Made by a program: the position numbers and the translations under genes | Part shown: piece after piece, positions 24,938 through 30,488 of the stretch | Layout of the letters: the number at the start of each line of letters is the position of its first letter | How positions within the stretch are numbered: position 1 is the stretch's first letter | From: an uncultured Clostridiaceae bacterium | Lineage (GTDB): Bacteria; Bacillota; Clostridia; Clostridiales; Clostridiaceae | Direction: 5' to 3' | DNA: 32,898 bases | Assembly: GCA_946405135.1 (NCBI GenBank) | Contig: CAMJGD010000028.1 | Location: 1-32,898 of the forward strand | The notes under the pieces: generated by a model | What the model saw: the letters and a program-made list of their open reading frames with translations, nothing else | What the model was told of the DNA's origin: nothing | Database searches by the model: none

Positions 24938-25201
24938 ATGTGGATAATAGTATTAATAATGTTGCCATTTATAATTTGGGTGGGCATAAAACTTTTTAGA
25001 CTTTACTTTAAGTGGATATTCAGAGATGAAGAAGACTTTCATGATTCTATAAGATATAGCTTTACACCGGATATATTTTCATTATTCAAAGGAGAATATC
25101 TAAAAGATTATTTATGAGAACTTAAGTTGGGGATATTTATTGTGTTGTGTGTAGGAACAGTTATATTAGAGGGATCTATAGTAAAAGCTATATTATTTTA
25201 G
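24938..25201 (+). pseudogene. Small two-helix membrane protein interrupted by TGA
   Basis: An ATG at 24938 (weak AAGGGGAAAG site) opens 59 codons: a membrane helix (MWIIVLIMLPFIIWVGIKLF), then RLYFKWIFRDEEDFHDS and a soluble part ending YLKDYL at TGA 25115-25117. The same frame continues for 27 codons with a second clear membrane helix (GIFIVLCVGTVILEGSIVKA) and stops at TAG 25199-25201. The continuation of hydrophobic coding beyond the TGA suggests an 87-residue protein broken by a nonsense mutation, although the 59-residue product could still be made. I do not recognise the family. Flanks are non-coding and repeat-bearing. Confidence 0.55.
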
Positions 25202-25222
25202 TCTTATTTAGGATAATAAAAG

Positions 25223-25250
25223 GAGAACCGTATCACAAATAAGTGCGGTT
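25223..25250 (+). repeat. R2 hairpin element, copy A1 (degenerate)
   Basis: Contains the shared core GAACCGTATCACAAATAAGT and folds through AACCG (25226-25230) with CGGTT (25246-25250). The core recurs at 25270-25321, 28621-28660 and 28772-28801. Confidence 0.5.
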
Positions 25251-25269
25251 TATAGCTGTAACCATTAAT

Positions 25270-25321
25270 ATTACTTGAGTGCATCTATTTTCATATGTGA
25301 AAACACCGTACCACAAGTAAT
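25270..25321 (+). repeat. R2 hairpin element, copy A2
   Basis: The terminal inverted repeat ATTACTTG (25270-25277) with CAAGTAAT (25314-25321) encloses an inner TTTTCA/TGAAAA hairpin and the R2 core ACCGTACCACAAGTAA. About 90 nt downstream lies the block GATAAATAGTAATTT (25411-25425), which also follows copy C. Confidence 0.55.
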
Positions 25322-25494
25322 AAGATAAAATGATTTCAATATACAATTTTTACACAAAATGCTATAGTTAATATTAGATGGGGTAGTGTGAATATACCTT
25401 TTAAATATAAGATAAATAGTAATTTAGCAATATGAACCTCTTGTATCTCAGTAAACATTTAGAGGAACATTAATGTAAAAAAGGTATTTTATAA
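25322..25494 (+). other. Non-coding stretch with decayed promoter-like block
   Basis: No gene seen. GATAAATAGTAATTT at 25411-25425 is identical to 28855-28869, where it leads into the -35 box of a good promoter. Here the next bases (TTAGCA in place of TTGACA) are degenerate. It reads as a decayed copy of the segment upstream of the AbrB remnant. Confidence 0.4.
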
Positions 25495-25551
25495 TTGACA
25501 AAATGTAATCAGGAGATTACAATTAAGATGTAAACAATAGATTACATTTTG
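25495..25551 (+). promoter_or_regulatory. XRE-gene promoter with embedded operator
   Basis: TTGACA (25495-25500), 17 nt, TACAAT (25518-25523). Inside the spacer is GTAATC AGGA GATTAC (25505-25520). A larger perfect 12-nt dyad joins CAAAATGTAATC (25499-25510) to GATTACATTTTG (25540-25551). The layout fits autorepression by the XRE protein encoded just downstream. Confidence 0.7.
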
Positions 25552-25567
25552 TTAAGGAGGTAATACC

Positions 25568-25768
25568 TTGATACAGAATCGAATTAAAGTTTTGAGAGCC
25601 GAGCGTGATTGGACACAAGCTGATTTAGCTGAAAAGGTAGGTATTTCCCGTCAAGCGGTTATATCAATTGAGAAGTATAAATATACACCATCTTTAGAAT
25701 TAGCTTTCAAAATTGCAAAAGTTTTTAATGTTTCTATAAATAAAGTTTTTGAATACAAGGAGGATTAA
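25568..25768 (+). CDS. XRE-family helix-turn-helix regulator
   Basis: A 66-residue Cro/CI-type DNA-binding protein consisting of one HTH domain: IKVLRAERDWTQADLAEKVGISRQAVISIEKYKYTPSLELAFKIAKVFNVSINKVFEY. Minimal regulators of this type commonly control an adjacent membrane-protein gene and their own promoter. TTG start at 25568 after AAGGAGG. Codon choice (CGT, GCG, CAA) is less A/T-biased than in the core genes, hinting at transfer from another Firmicute. The next gene starts 4 nt after its stop. Confidence 0.93.
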   Translation: MIQNRIKVLRAERDWTQADLAEKVGISRQAVISIEKYKYTPSLELAFKIAKVFNVSINKVFEYKED

Positions 25769-25772
25769 AACA

Positions 25773-26096
25773 ATGAATGAACAAATTATTATTTTACTTT
25801 TCTTGATTATTAGTACTGGAATTACTCTTTTTCTTTATTTGTGGAAGGGTAAAAAGGAAATCGATTATAAAAAAGACGAACGTTGGCAGTTAATCCAGAA
25901 CAAAGCTAATAATACAGCGAATTATTCAAACTATATCTTAATAGTATTTTTAGCTGTTGGAGAAGCGATATTGACATTTTCTGATATTCAAATAACCCTT
26001 ACCTTGAGTCATGTTTTAATCTATGGCTTATTTTTCATCGGCTTACGAAATGGGATAGAATTATTTGCATTAAGATATTTTGATAATCAACTATAA
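25773..26096 (+). CDS. Small three-helix membrane protein paired with the XRE regulator
   Basis: A 107-residue membrane protein. Helices lie at about residues 3-23 (IIILLFLIISTGITLFLYLW), 49-67 (YILIVFLAVGEAILTF) and 78-98 (HVLIYGLFFIGLRNGIEL). Between the first two is a charged loop, EIDYKKDERWQLIQNKANN, of a type seen in small membrane proteins encoded beside short XRE regulators in Firmicutes. No enzymatic motif is visible. The ATG at 25773 is chosen because AGGAGG lies 8 nt upstream. A small hairpin follows at about 26113-26128. Function is unknown; cotranscription with the regulator is very likely. Confidence 0.8.
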   Translation: MNEQIIILLFLIISTGITLFLYLWKGKKEIDYKKDERWQLIQNKANNTANYSNYILIVFLAVGEAILTFSDIQITLTLSHVLIYGLFFIGLRNGIELFALRYFDNQL

Positions 26097-26178
26097 TTGT
26101 TGAAAGCAAATTGAGTGTAGATGATACTCATTGCTCAAGGGCGTACAAAATTAATATACTGCGAAACAAATTCCAATT

Positions 26179-28048
26179 GTGCGCCCAGCTAAGGGTGATT
26201 AACCTAGCAGGTGGAAATCCTGTCTGAGTAAGGTTTAGCCAACCAGCAGTAGCGAGTCTTGAGTTGTCATCAGTAATGGTGGGAGCTAAGCGTAGACAGC
26301 GAGAAAGTAGGGTTGAAATGCTATTGAGCCTCGAAATTTTGTATATCAGAGGGCTGACGTCTTAATTGGTGCGGAAAGCAACATCACATAGGTCGTAATG
26401 GCAAGAACTATGTGGCACTGCGGGGTCAAAGGGCCAATCATGCTTTACACTGTGGTTAATTATCAACTGGGGAGAGCCTGTCGTTTCTTAGTAAATAAGT
26501 ATGACAAACAACAATAAAACGGAGGATGTCAAACGAATGATAGGCAGTCGGATAGTTTCATAGTACCGCTGAGACTGGGTAATGCCAGTGGAGGGAAGGG
26601 AACTACATAATAACAATCTTTCTGAGGACACATTATCTGTACTCAGGGACAGGAGAAATAATGGTAACAAAATTAGAAAGAATAGCAGAAATATCAGCAA
26701 ATACAAGAAAGCCAGAATTTACTTCATTGTATCATCATATTAATGCTGAAATGCTTAAGCAGTGTCACAGAGAACTAGACGGGAATAAGGCCGTAGGCAT
26801 TGATAAAGTTACAAAAGCAAAATATGAAGTGAATCTAGAAGAGAATATATCAAATCTAGTAAAAAGGCTAAGGAATAAGTCGTACAAGCCTTTACCATCA
26901 TTAAGGGTATTTATACCGAAAGGTAATGGTAAAATGCGTCCATTAGGAATTGCATCCTATGAAGATAAGATAGTACAGCTTGCTGTGAAGAAGATACTGG
27001 AGGCAATTTATGAACCAAGATTTCTAAATAATATGTATGGTTTCAGACCAAGACGTGGCTGTCATGATGCTATAAAGGAAGTTTACAATAGAATGTATAG
27101 TGGAAAGATAAACTACATAGTTGATGCAGATATCAAAGGTTTTTTTGACCATATGAATCATGATTGGATAATGAAATTTCTAGGAGTGTATATAAAAGAC
27201 CCTAATATCTTATGGCTGATTAAGAAATACTTGAAAGTTGGTGTAATGACTGATGGAGTATATCAAGAAAGCATAGATGGTTCTGCACAAGGAAATATAA
27301 TGAGTCCAATAATAGCAAACATTTATATGCACAACGTTTTGATATTATGGTATAAGATTATTTTCTCTAGAGAAATTAAGGGAGATAGCTTTCTTGTAGT
27401 TTATGCAGATGATTTTATAGCAGGATTTCAGTATAAATGGGAAGCAGAAAGATATTATGAACAACTTAAGGAAAGAATGGCGAAGTTCAACCTAGAACTT
27501 GAAGACAGTAAAAGCAGATTATTAGAATTTGGTAAATTTGCAGAAAGCAATAGGGAATCAAGAGGAGAAGGAAAACCAGAGACATTCGATTTCTTAGGAT
27601 TTACATTTTTCTGTGGGAAAAGTCGCAGAGGGTATTCATGTGTCATGTTACAAACAAGTAGGAAGAAATTTAGACAAAAGCTGAAAAATACTAAAAAGTG
27701 GTTGTACGATAATAGAACTATGCCAGTTAAAGAAATGATAAAGGCGTTAAATCTTAAGTTGGTTGGGCATTATAGGTATTATGGTGTATCTTTCAATGGA
27801 AAGATGATAACAAACTTTTTACATAGAGTACAGCAATTTTTATGTAAGACACTGAATAGGCGGAGCGATAAGAAAAGTTACAACTGGGATGGCTATATAG
27901 AAATGCTAAAATATTATCCTTTAGCGAAACCAAAGATATATTTTAAGCTGTTTTAACTGTGAATGTCATTATGAGGAGCCGTATGCGGGAAAGCCGCACG
28001 TACGGATTCTGTGAGGGGCTTACATTGTGAGGTGTAAGTCTACTCGAC
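26179..28048 (+). mobile_element. Group II intron (complete, about 1.87 kb)
   Basis: The 5' end GTGCGCCCAGC starts at 26179. Domain V is the 34-nt hairpin at 27976-28009, with the catalytic AGC and the expected GAGCCGTATGCG...CGCACGTACGG arms. A domain VI hairpin follows, and the 3' end is near 28048 (CTACTCGAC). The maturase gene lies in domain IV. Exon recognition is visible: CCAATT (26173-26178) just before the intron is complementary to AATTGG (26364-26369) in domain I (IBS1/EBS1). A weaker IBS2/EBS2 pair joins bases near 26167-26171 to TTTGT at 26338-26342. All parts look intact, so mobility is possible. The target is non-coding DNA between the XRE operon and the small RNA. Confidence 0.93.
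26661..27956 (+). CDS. ltrA: Group II intron reverse transcriptase/maturase
   Basis: A 431-residue intron-encoded protein that assists splicing and copies the intron RNA into DNA. The reverse transcriptase domain (about 40-300) shows IPKGNGKMRPLGIASYEDKIVQ, YGFRPRRGCHDAI, the DADIKGFFDHMNH motif, GSAQGNIMSPIIANIYMH, and the catalytic YADD at about residues 248-251. The maturase X domain follows (about 330-420). There is no H-N-H endonuclease domain after it, so integration would rely on reverse splicing without second-strand cleavage by this protein. ATG start behind AGGAG. Confidence 0.96.
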   Translation: MVTKLERIAEISANTRKPEFTSLYHHINAEMLKQCHRELDGNKAVGIDKVTKAKYEVNLEENISNLVKRLRNKSYKPLPSLRVFIPKGNGKMRPLGIASYEDKIVQLAVKKILEAIYEPRFLNNMYGFRPRRGCHDAIKEVYNRMYSGKINYIVDADIKGFFDHMNHDWIMKFLGVYIKDPNILWLIKKYLKVGVMTDGVYQESIDGSAQGNIMSPIIANIYMHNVLILWYKIIFSREIKGDSFLVVYADDFIAGFQYKWEAERYYEQLKERMAKFNLELEDSKSRLLEFGKFAESNRESRGEGKPETFDFLGFTFFCGKSRRGYSCVMLQTSRKKFRQKLKNTKKWLYDNRTMPVKEMIKALNLKLVGHYRYYGVSFNGKMITNFLHRVQQFLCKTLNRRSDKKSYNWDGYIEMLKYYPLAKPKIYFKLF

Positions 28049-28115
28049 TATAATATTGAGATTAAAATCCTTAAATATAAAAAATTTTATATGTTTATTT
28101 TTTATAAAAATTTGA

Positions 28116-28322
28116 TATAATATAAATAAGGAAACTCACTCAGGGGAACTGAGGAGTACAGAATTCTAAAGAAACAAGTTTCTAAGAATTCTGGTAAGAA
28201 AAGCTTAGTGCTGGTAACACTAAGCAATCCTTAGAACATTTATTTTGTTTTAGGGCTATTGGATGAATTAATAAGGTTAATTAAGAAAAGGTGCTAATCT
28301 TCGTTGGATGGAGCACTTTTTT
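28116..28322 (+). ncRNA. Free-standing small RNA; candidate type I antitoxin RNA
   Basis: A TATAAT box (28116-28121; weak -35) predicts a start near 28128. The transcript would fold into a 9-bp hairpin with a bulge (28134-28157), a long hairpin (28159-28167 with 28185-28193, inner stem 28170-28174 with 28179-28183), an 8-bp hairpin (28203-28210 with 28218-28225), and an intrinsic terminator: GTGCT (28291-28295) with AGCAC (28312-28316) and TTTTTT (28317-28322). That gives about 195 nt with no long reading frame. No riboswitch class I know fits, and no plus-strand gene follows. Its last 125 nt are antisense to the mRNA of the small minus-strand gene. Architecture matches RatA- and SR4-like antitoxin RNAs; function is inference. 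Confidence 0.65.
28195..28225 (-). terminator. Terminator of the small minus-strand (toxin-like) gene
   Basis: Read on the minus strand, an 8-bp stem (28225-28218 with 28210-28203) is followed by TTTTCTT. It lies about 70 nt past the stop codon and inside the plus-strand small RNA, so the two transcripts share an antisense overlap. Confidence 0.65.
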
Positions 28323-28455
28323 CTTTGCTTTTAACTTCTATATCAAGACCAAGAAACTTAATCTTTATTTTTAACTGATGTATAAAAAGATTATGTTTTA
28401 AAACTAATTTTATTACATAAACAATTGATATACATTTTATAAAAGTATCAAACAT
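28294..28455 (-). CDS. 53-residue hydrophobic/basic peptide; candidate type I toxin
   Basis: The peptide starts with a short amphipathic membrane-type helix (MFDTFIKCISIVYVIKLVLK) and continues with a basic, strand-like segment (HQLKIKIKFLGLDIEVKSKEK) and a polar tail (SAPSNED). The ATG at 28455 has a strong site, AGGGGGTGG, 8 nt upstream; a longer frame to 28497 would swallow that site. I know no named homologue. Size, helix-plus-basic-tail composition, a folded leader, an extended -10 promoter and a convergent antisense RNA over its 3' end are features shared with type I toxins of Firmicutes such as TxpA, BsrG and the C. difficile small toxins. An ordinary small membrane protein is the main alternative. 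Confidence 0.6.
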   Translation of the reverse strand: MFDTFIKCISIVYVIKLVLKHNLFIHQLKIKIKFLGLDIEVKSKEKSAPSNED

Positions 28456-28463
28456 ATCCAATA

Positions 28464-28576
28464 CCACCCCCTTAGCTATGGTGAAATAGTTCACCAATAG
28501 CCCAGGAGGATAAAACGTTCAAAACCTCCGTAGCCATCCTACTACGGAATTTTCATATTGTAACTTGGATATTATA
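28464..28576 (-). promoter_or_regulatory. Promoter and structured leader of the toxin-like gene
   Basis: On the minus strand, an extended -10 TGGTATAAT (hexamer at 28576-28571) predicts a start near 28564 and a leader of about 109 nt. It contains a CCGTAG/CTACGG hairpin (28528-28547) and a strong hairpin (28476-28499) directly before the ribosome binding site (28472-28464). CCTCCT (28509-28504) can pair either with GGAGG (28529-28525) or with the AGGGGG of the ribosome binding site (using one G-U pair). This suggests a fold that can hide the site. Confidence 0.55.
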
Positions 28577-28620
28577 CCATAATTATGTAGAATAAATATA
28601 GGGGTATTAAATGGAAAAAC

Positions 28621-28660
28621 CTCACTTATAGTAGTTACGGAGAACCGTACCATAAGTGAG
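28621..28660 (+). repeat. R2 hairpin element, copy B, fused to R1 copy 2
   Basis: The inverted repeat CTCACTTAT (28621-28629) with ATAAGTGAG (28652-28660) encloses ACGG AGAA CCGT (28637-28648). Its right end overlaps the left end of R1 copy 2 by 8 nt, so the two repeats may be parts of one larger element. Confidence 0.65.
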
Positions 28661-28725
28661 ACTCCAAATCTTAGATTTGGTTAGTGGAACTTACTCCTTT
28701 GAACGAATGTGAGAAGGAGTTTCCT
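28653..28725 (+). repeat. Dispersed 73-nt repeat R1, copy 2
   Basis: 70 of 73 bases are identical to 24581-24653. As with copy 1, an intrinsic-terminator-like hairpin follows within about 15 nt. Here no gene lies immediately upstream on the plus strand. Confidence 0.85.
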
Positions 28726-28734
28726 TTAGAAAGT

Positions 28735-28773
28735 AGTCTTAGGCATTGATATGACTTGCCTAAGACTGTTTTT
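28735..28773 (+). terminator. Orphan terminator hairpin after R1 copy 2
   Basis: A perfect 10-bp stem (28735-28744 with 28758-28767) followed by GTTTTT. There is no intact plus-strand gene upstream, so it is probably the relic of a lost gene end or part of the repeat unit. Confidence 0.6.
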
Positions 28774-28801
28774 ACAAGTGAAAATACCGTATCACAAGTA
28801 A
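28772..28801 (+). repeat. R2 hairpin element, copy C
   Basis: Imperfect arms TTACAAGTGA (28772-28781) and TCACAAGTAA (28792-28801), 8 of 10 pairing, around ACCGTA. The R2 core ACCGTATCACAAGTAAT is present. Confidence 0.5.
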
Positions 28802-28867
28802 TGATAAATTAACAAAATATGTTATAATAAAAGAGGAAAAATTTTTAAGTGATAGATAAATAGTAAT

Positions 28868-28919
28868 TTGACATCCTCTTTCTTTTTATATATACTTTTC
28901 ATATTAACATGAAAAGTAT
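28868..28919 (+). promoter_or_regulatory. Promoter and operator-like dyad before the AbrB remnant
   Basis: TTGACA (28868-28873), 17 nt, TATACT (28891-28896). A perfect 11-bp inverted repeat (28892-28902 with 28909-28919) starts within the -10 box and covers the start site, as a repressor site would. Confidence 0.7.
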
Positions 28920-28940
28920 GAATTAAGGAGATGAAATAAG

Positions 28941-29027
28941 GTGTCTATGCCAAAAGGAAAACACATATTTGGAACTGTCAAAGTGGGACAACTAAAATAC
29001 CATAAGATGTGTTTATCAAACCCTTGA
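28941..29027 (+). pseudogene. Truncated AbrB/SpoVT-type DNA-binding protein (N-terminal remnant)
   Basis: A GTG at 28941 (AAGGAG 10 nt upstream) or the ATG at 28947 opens a 26-28 residue frame with MPKGKHIFGTVKVGQ and then unrelated sequence to a TGA at 29025. From family knowledge, swapped-hairpin AbrB-type regulators often begin with KHIFGTVKVG-like sequence followed by the conserved GQIVIPK, which is missing here. So this looks like a gene whose body has been deleted while promoter, operator and a terminator remain. A genuine 28-residue peptide is less likely but not excluded. Confidence 0.5.
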
Positions 29028-29055
29028 GGCGTATAACCTTAGGGGTTATTTTATT
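29019..29055 (+). terminator. Terminator of the AbrB remnant unit
   Basis: An 11-bp stem including two G-U pairs (29019-29029 with 29037-29047), then ATTTTATT. It overlaps the stop codon. Confidence 0.75.
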
Positions 29056-29293
29056 ACCGATTTAATTCTTAAATTTTATGTGATATAGACGTAAATTATT
29101 TTGTGAAAATTTATATGGAGTAAAATTAGACTTTAGTAAAAAAGGTATCTATAATATCAAATATAAACAGTAAAACAAATTGAGCGCTCAAACAACTAAA
29201 ACTGTTAATTGAATAAGATGTTTTATTAGACTAAATAATAAAGCTTTCCCATTGCAGAAATGGTTAAGAAACAGTATTAAGGAGTGTGATCTG

Positions 29294-29779
29294 ATGAGAA
29301 GAATAAAGACAATTATTAAAAACAATGAAAAATATATGTTAGGTGATATATACAACGGTAAGATAATAACTAATATAGAGTCGTATCTCGATAGCTATGG
29401 ATTCGTAGATATACTAATGCATGAGGAAGAAGAATTATTACGCTTCTATGAGAATGATGAAACTTTTATTATGGAGTTTTATGAGGACGGAATAGTTTCT
29501 AATTGTGAAGCCGGAGTAAAAACTCACGAACAGGATTTTGAGTATTATAATAGTATAAAATTGGAAGATGCTAAATACTCTGTTGGACAATACGTAAATG
29601 GACTGTTAATAGATCGTATAGTTACGGTTATTGATAGATGGGGATGGATTACCCTTCAATGCCTTGATAAAGATGGAGGTACAATTGTTCAAATATGTAG
29701 TAATCCATGTACAGACACGCATAACTTGATAATAAAGCCAAATTATGAAAGATGGTACGACTCTCTAATTGCAAAATAG
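29294..29779 (+). CDS. Unknown protein with an internal duplicated motif
   Basis: A 161-residue acidic soluble protein that I do not recognise. It contains two related segments of about 28 residues: 13-40 (KYMLGDIYNGKIITNI...D..G) and 94-121 (KYSVGQYVNGLLIDRI...D..G). Nine positions are identical (K, Y, G, N, G, I, I, D, G), and an aromatic pair flanks the last glycine. Each is predicted as strands with an NG turn, suggesting two copies of a small beta fold. The ATG at 29294 follows AAGGAG by 9 nt; a longer frame from 29252 has no site. Isolated gene, terminator at 29869; function unknown. Confidence 0.75.
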   Translation: MRRIKTIIKNNEKYMLGDIYNGKIITNIESYLDSYGFVDILMHEEEELLRFYENDETFIMEFYEDGIVSNCEAGVKTHEQDFEYYNSIKLEDAKYSVGQYVNGLLIDRIVTVIDRWGWITLQCLDKDGGTIVQICSNPCTDTHNLIIKPNYERWYDSLIAK

Positions 29780-29868
29780 TAATGGCGTTATAACAATATA
29801 TGATTTAGATAGAATGTAAGATTATAGGTATTTTTATCATTATACGAATATATTAAGAATTAATATGT

Positions 29869-29907
29869 AAAGTCTATATATGAGATTATTCCATGTATAG
29901 ACTTTTT
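29869..29907. terminator. Terminator between the duplicated-motif gene and the SpoVS-like gene
   Basis: A perfect 10-bp stem (29869-29878 with 29896-29905), a 17-nt loop and a T-run to 29907. The flanking genes converge on it. Confidence 0.7.
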
Positions 29908-29911
29908 AAGA

Positions 29912-30205
29912 TTAACAATCATTTGGTACACCTTTTACTTTCCACCGTATTCCCGTTTTGATAGTATTGTCCATAGGGAAATCAATCATAATGTCTTGAT
30001 ATGATGGCTCAGAAATTAGGGAGTAGTTGCGCATGCTTAATTGGCCTTTGGCCATTATTATAGACTTTAGTGCAATATAGTTTGCACCTGCACCAATTCC
30101 ATCTATGCACACAATGGCTCCAGACATTATATTGCCTACGATTGCCGTTTTTAAATGATGCATGTTTGAGTTACTCCCGACTTTGAGTATTACTATGTTA
30201 TTCAT
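29912..30205 (-). CDS. SpoVS-like (Alba-fold) protein
   Basis: A 97-residue protein resembling stage V sporulation protein S: LKVGSNSNMHHLKTAIVGNIMSG at the N-terminus, CIDGIGAGANYIALKSIIMAKG in the middle, then EPSYQDIMIDFPMDNTIKTGIRWKVK. Typical SpoVS is about 86 residues with IGAGAxNQAVKAIAIARG and DIMIDGEERTAIK at the same places, so this is a divergent paralogue. The family may bind nucleic acid; in B. subtilis SpoVS affects septation and spore development. ATG start with AAGGAGG upstream. Its position in an accessory region beside a primase-like gene suggests it is not the housekeeping copy. Confidence 0.8.
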   Translation of the reverse strand: MNNIVILKVGSNSNMHHLKTAIVGNIMSGAIVCIDGIGAGANYIALKSIIMAKGQLSMRNYSLISEPSYQDIMIDFPMDNTIKTGIRWKVKGVPNDC

Positions 30206-30488
30206 AAAAATCCTCCTTCATTTGTCTTGAAATTAAATTTATTATAGGTAAAGAATAAAAAAGGATTTACGGTATATTCAAGTATATTTAAGCTATACAA
30301 CTTATTTTTATTAATAAGTACAACAATAACCCCCTCTCTACTTAATATTTAGGAATTTATAGTTGTACTTTTTTCACAAAATGCAAAAAATATGTAAACT
30401 TGATATAAGGCTTTTATTTTTCTATTATGACCGCTAATACCTAGATAACTACTGGTTACATAACTTTAAATATTAAGGTGGTGGTCAA

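Noticed and set aside
25115..25117. TGA as a selenocysteine codon
   Set aside because: No redox motif surrounds it, it lies next to a membrane helix, and no convincing downstream insertion hairpin is seen.
26488..26706. Minus-strand 72-codon leucine-rich frame inside the group II intron
   Set aside because: It lies within structured intron RNA and overlaps the maturase start; its composition is that of an antisense artefact.
28128..28322. Small RNA as a known riboswitch or housekeeping RNA (6S, SRP RNA, tmRNA, c-di-GMP or c-di-AMP class)
   Set aside because: No conserved core of those classes is visible, the length and hairpin order do not fit, and no plus-strand gene follows within 600 nt.
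24581..28801. R1/R2 repeats as a CRISPR array
   Set aside because: The copies are few, kilobases apart, unequally spaced and of differing sequence; no cas genes are present.
29252..29293. Extended N-terminus (14 extra codons) of the duplicated-motif protein
   Set aside because: The ATG at 29294 has a well-placed AAGGAG, while the upstream start has none.
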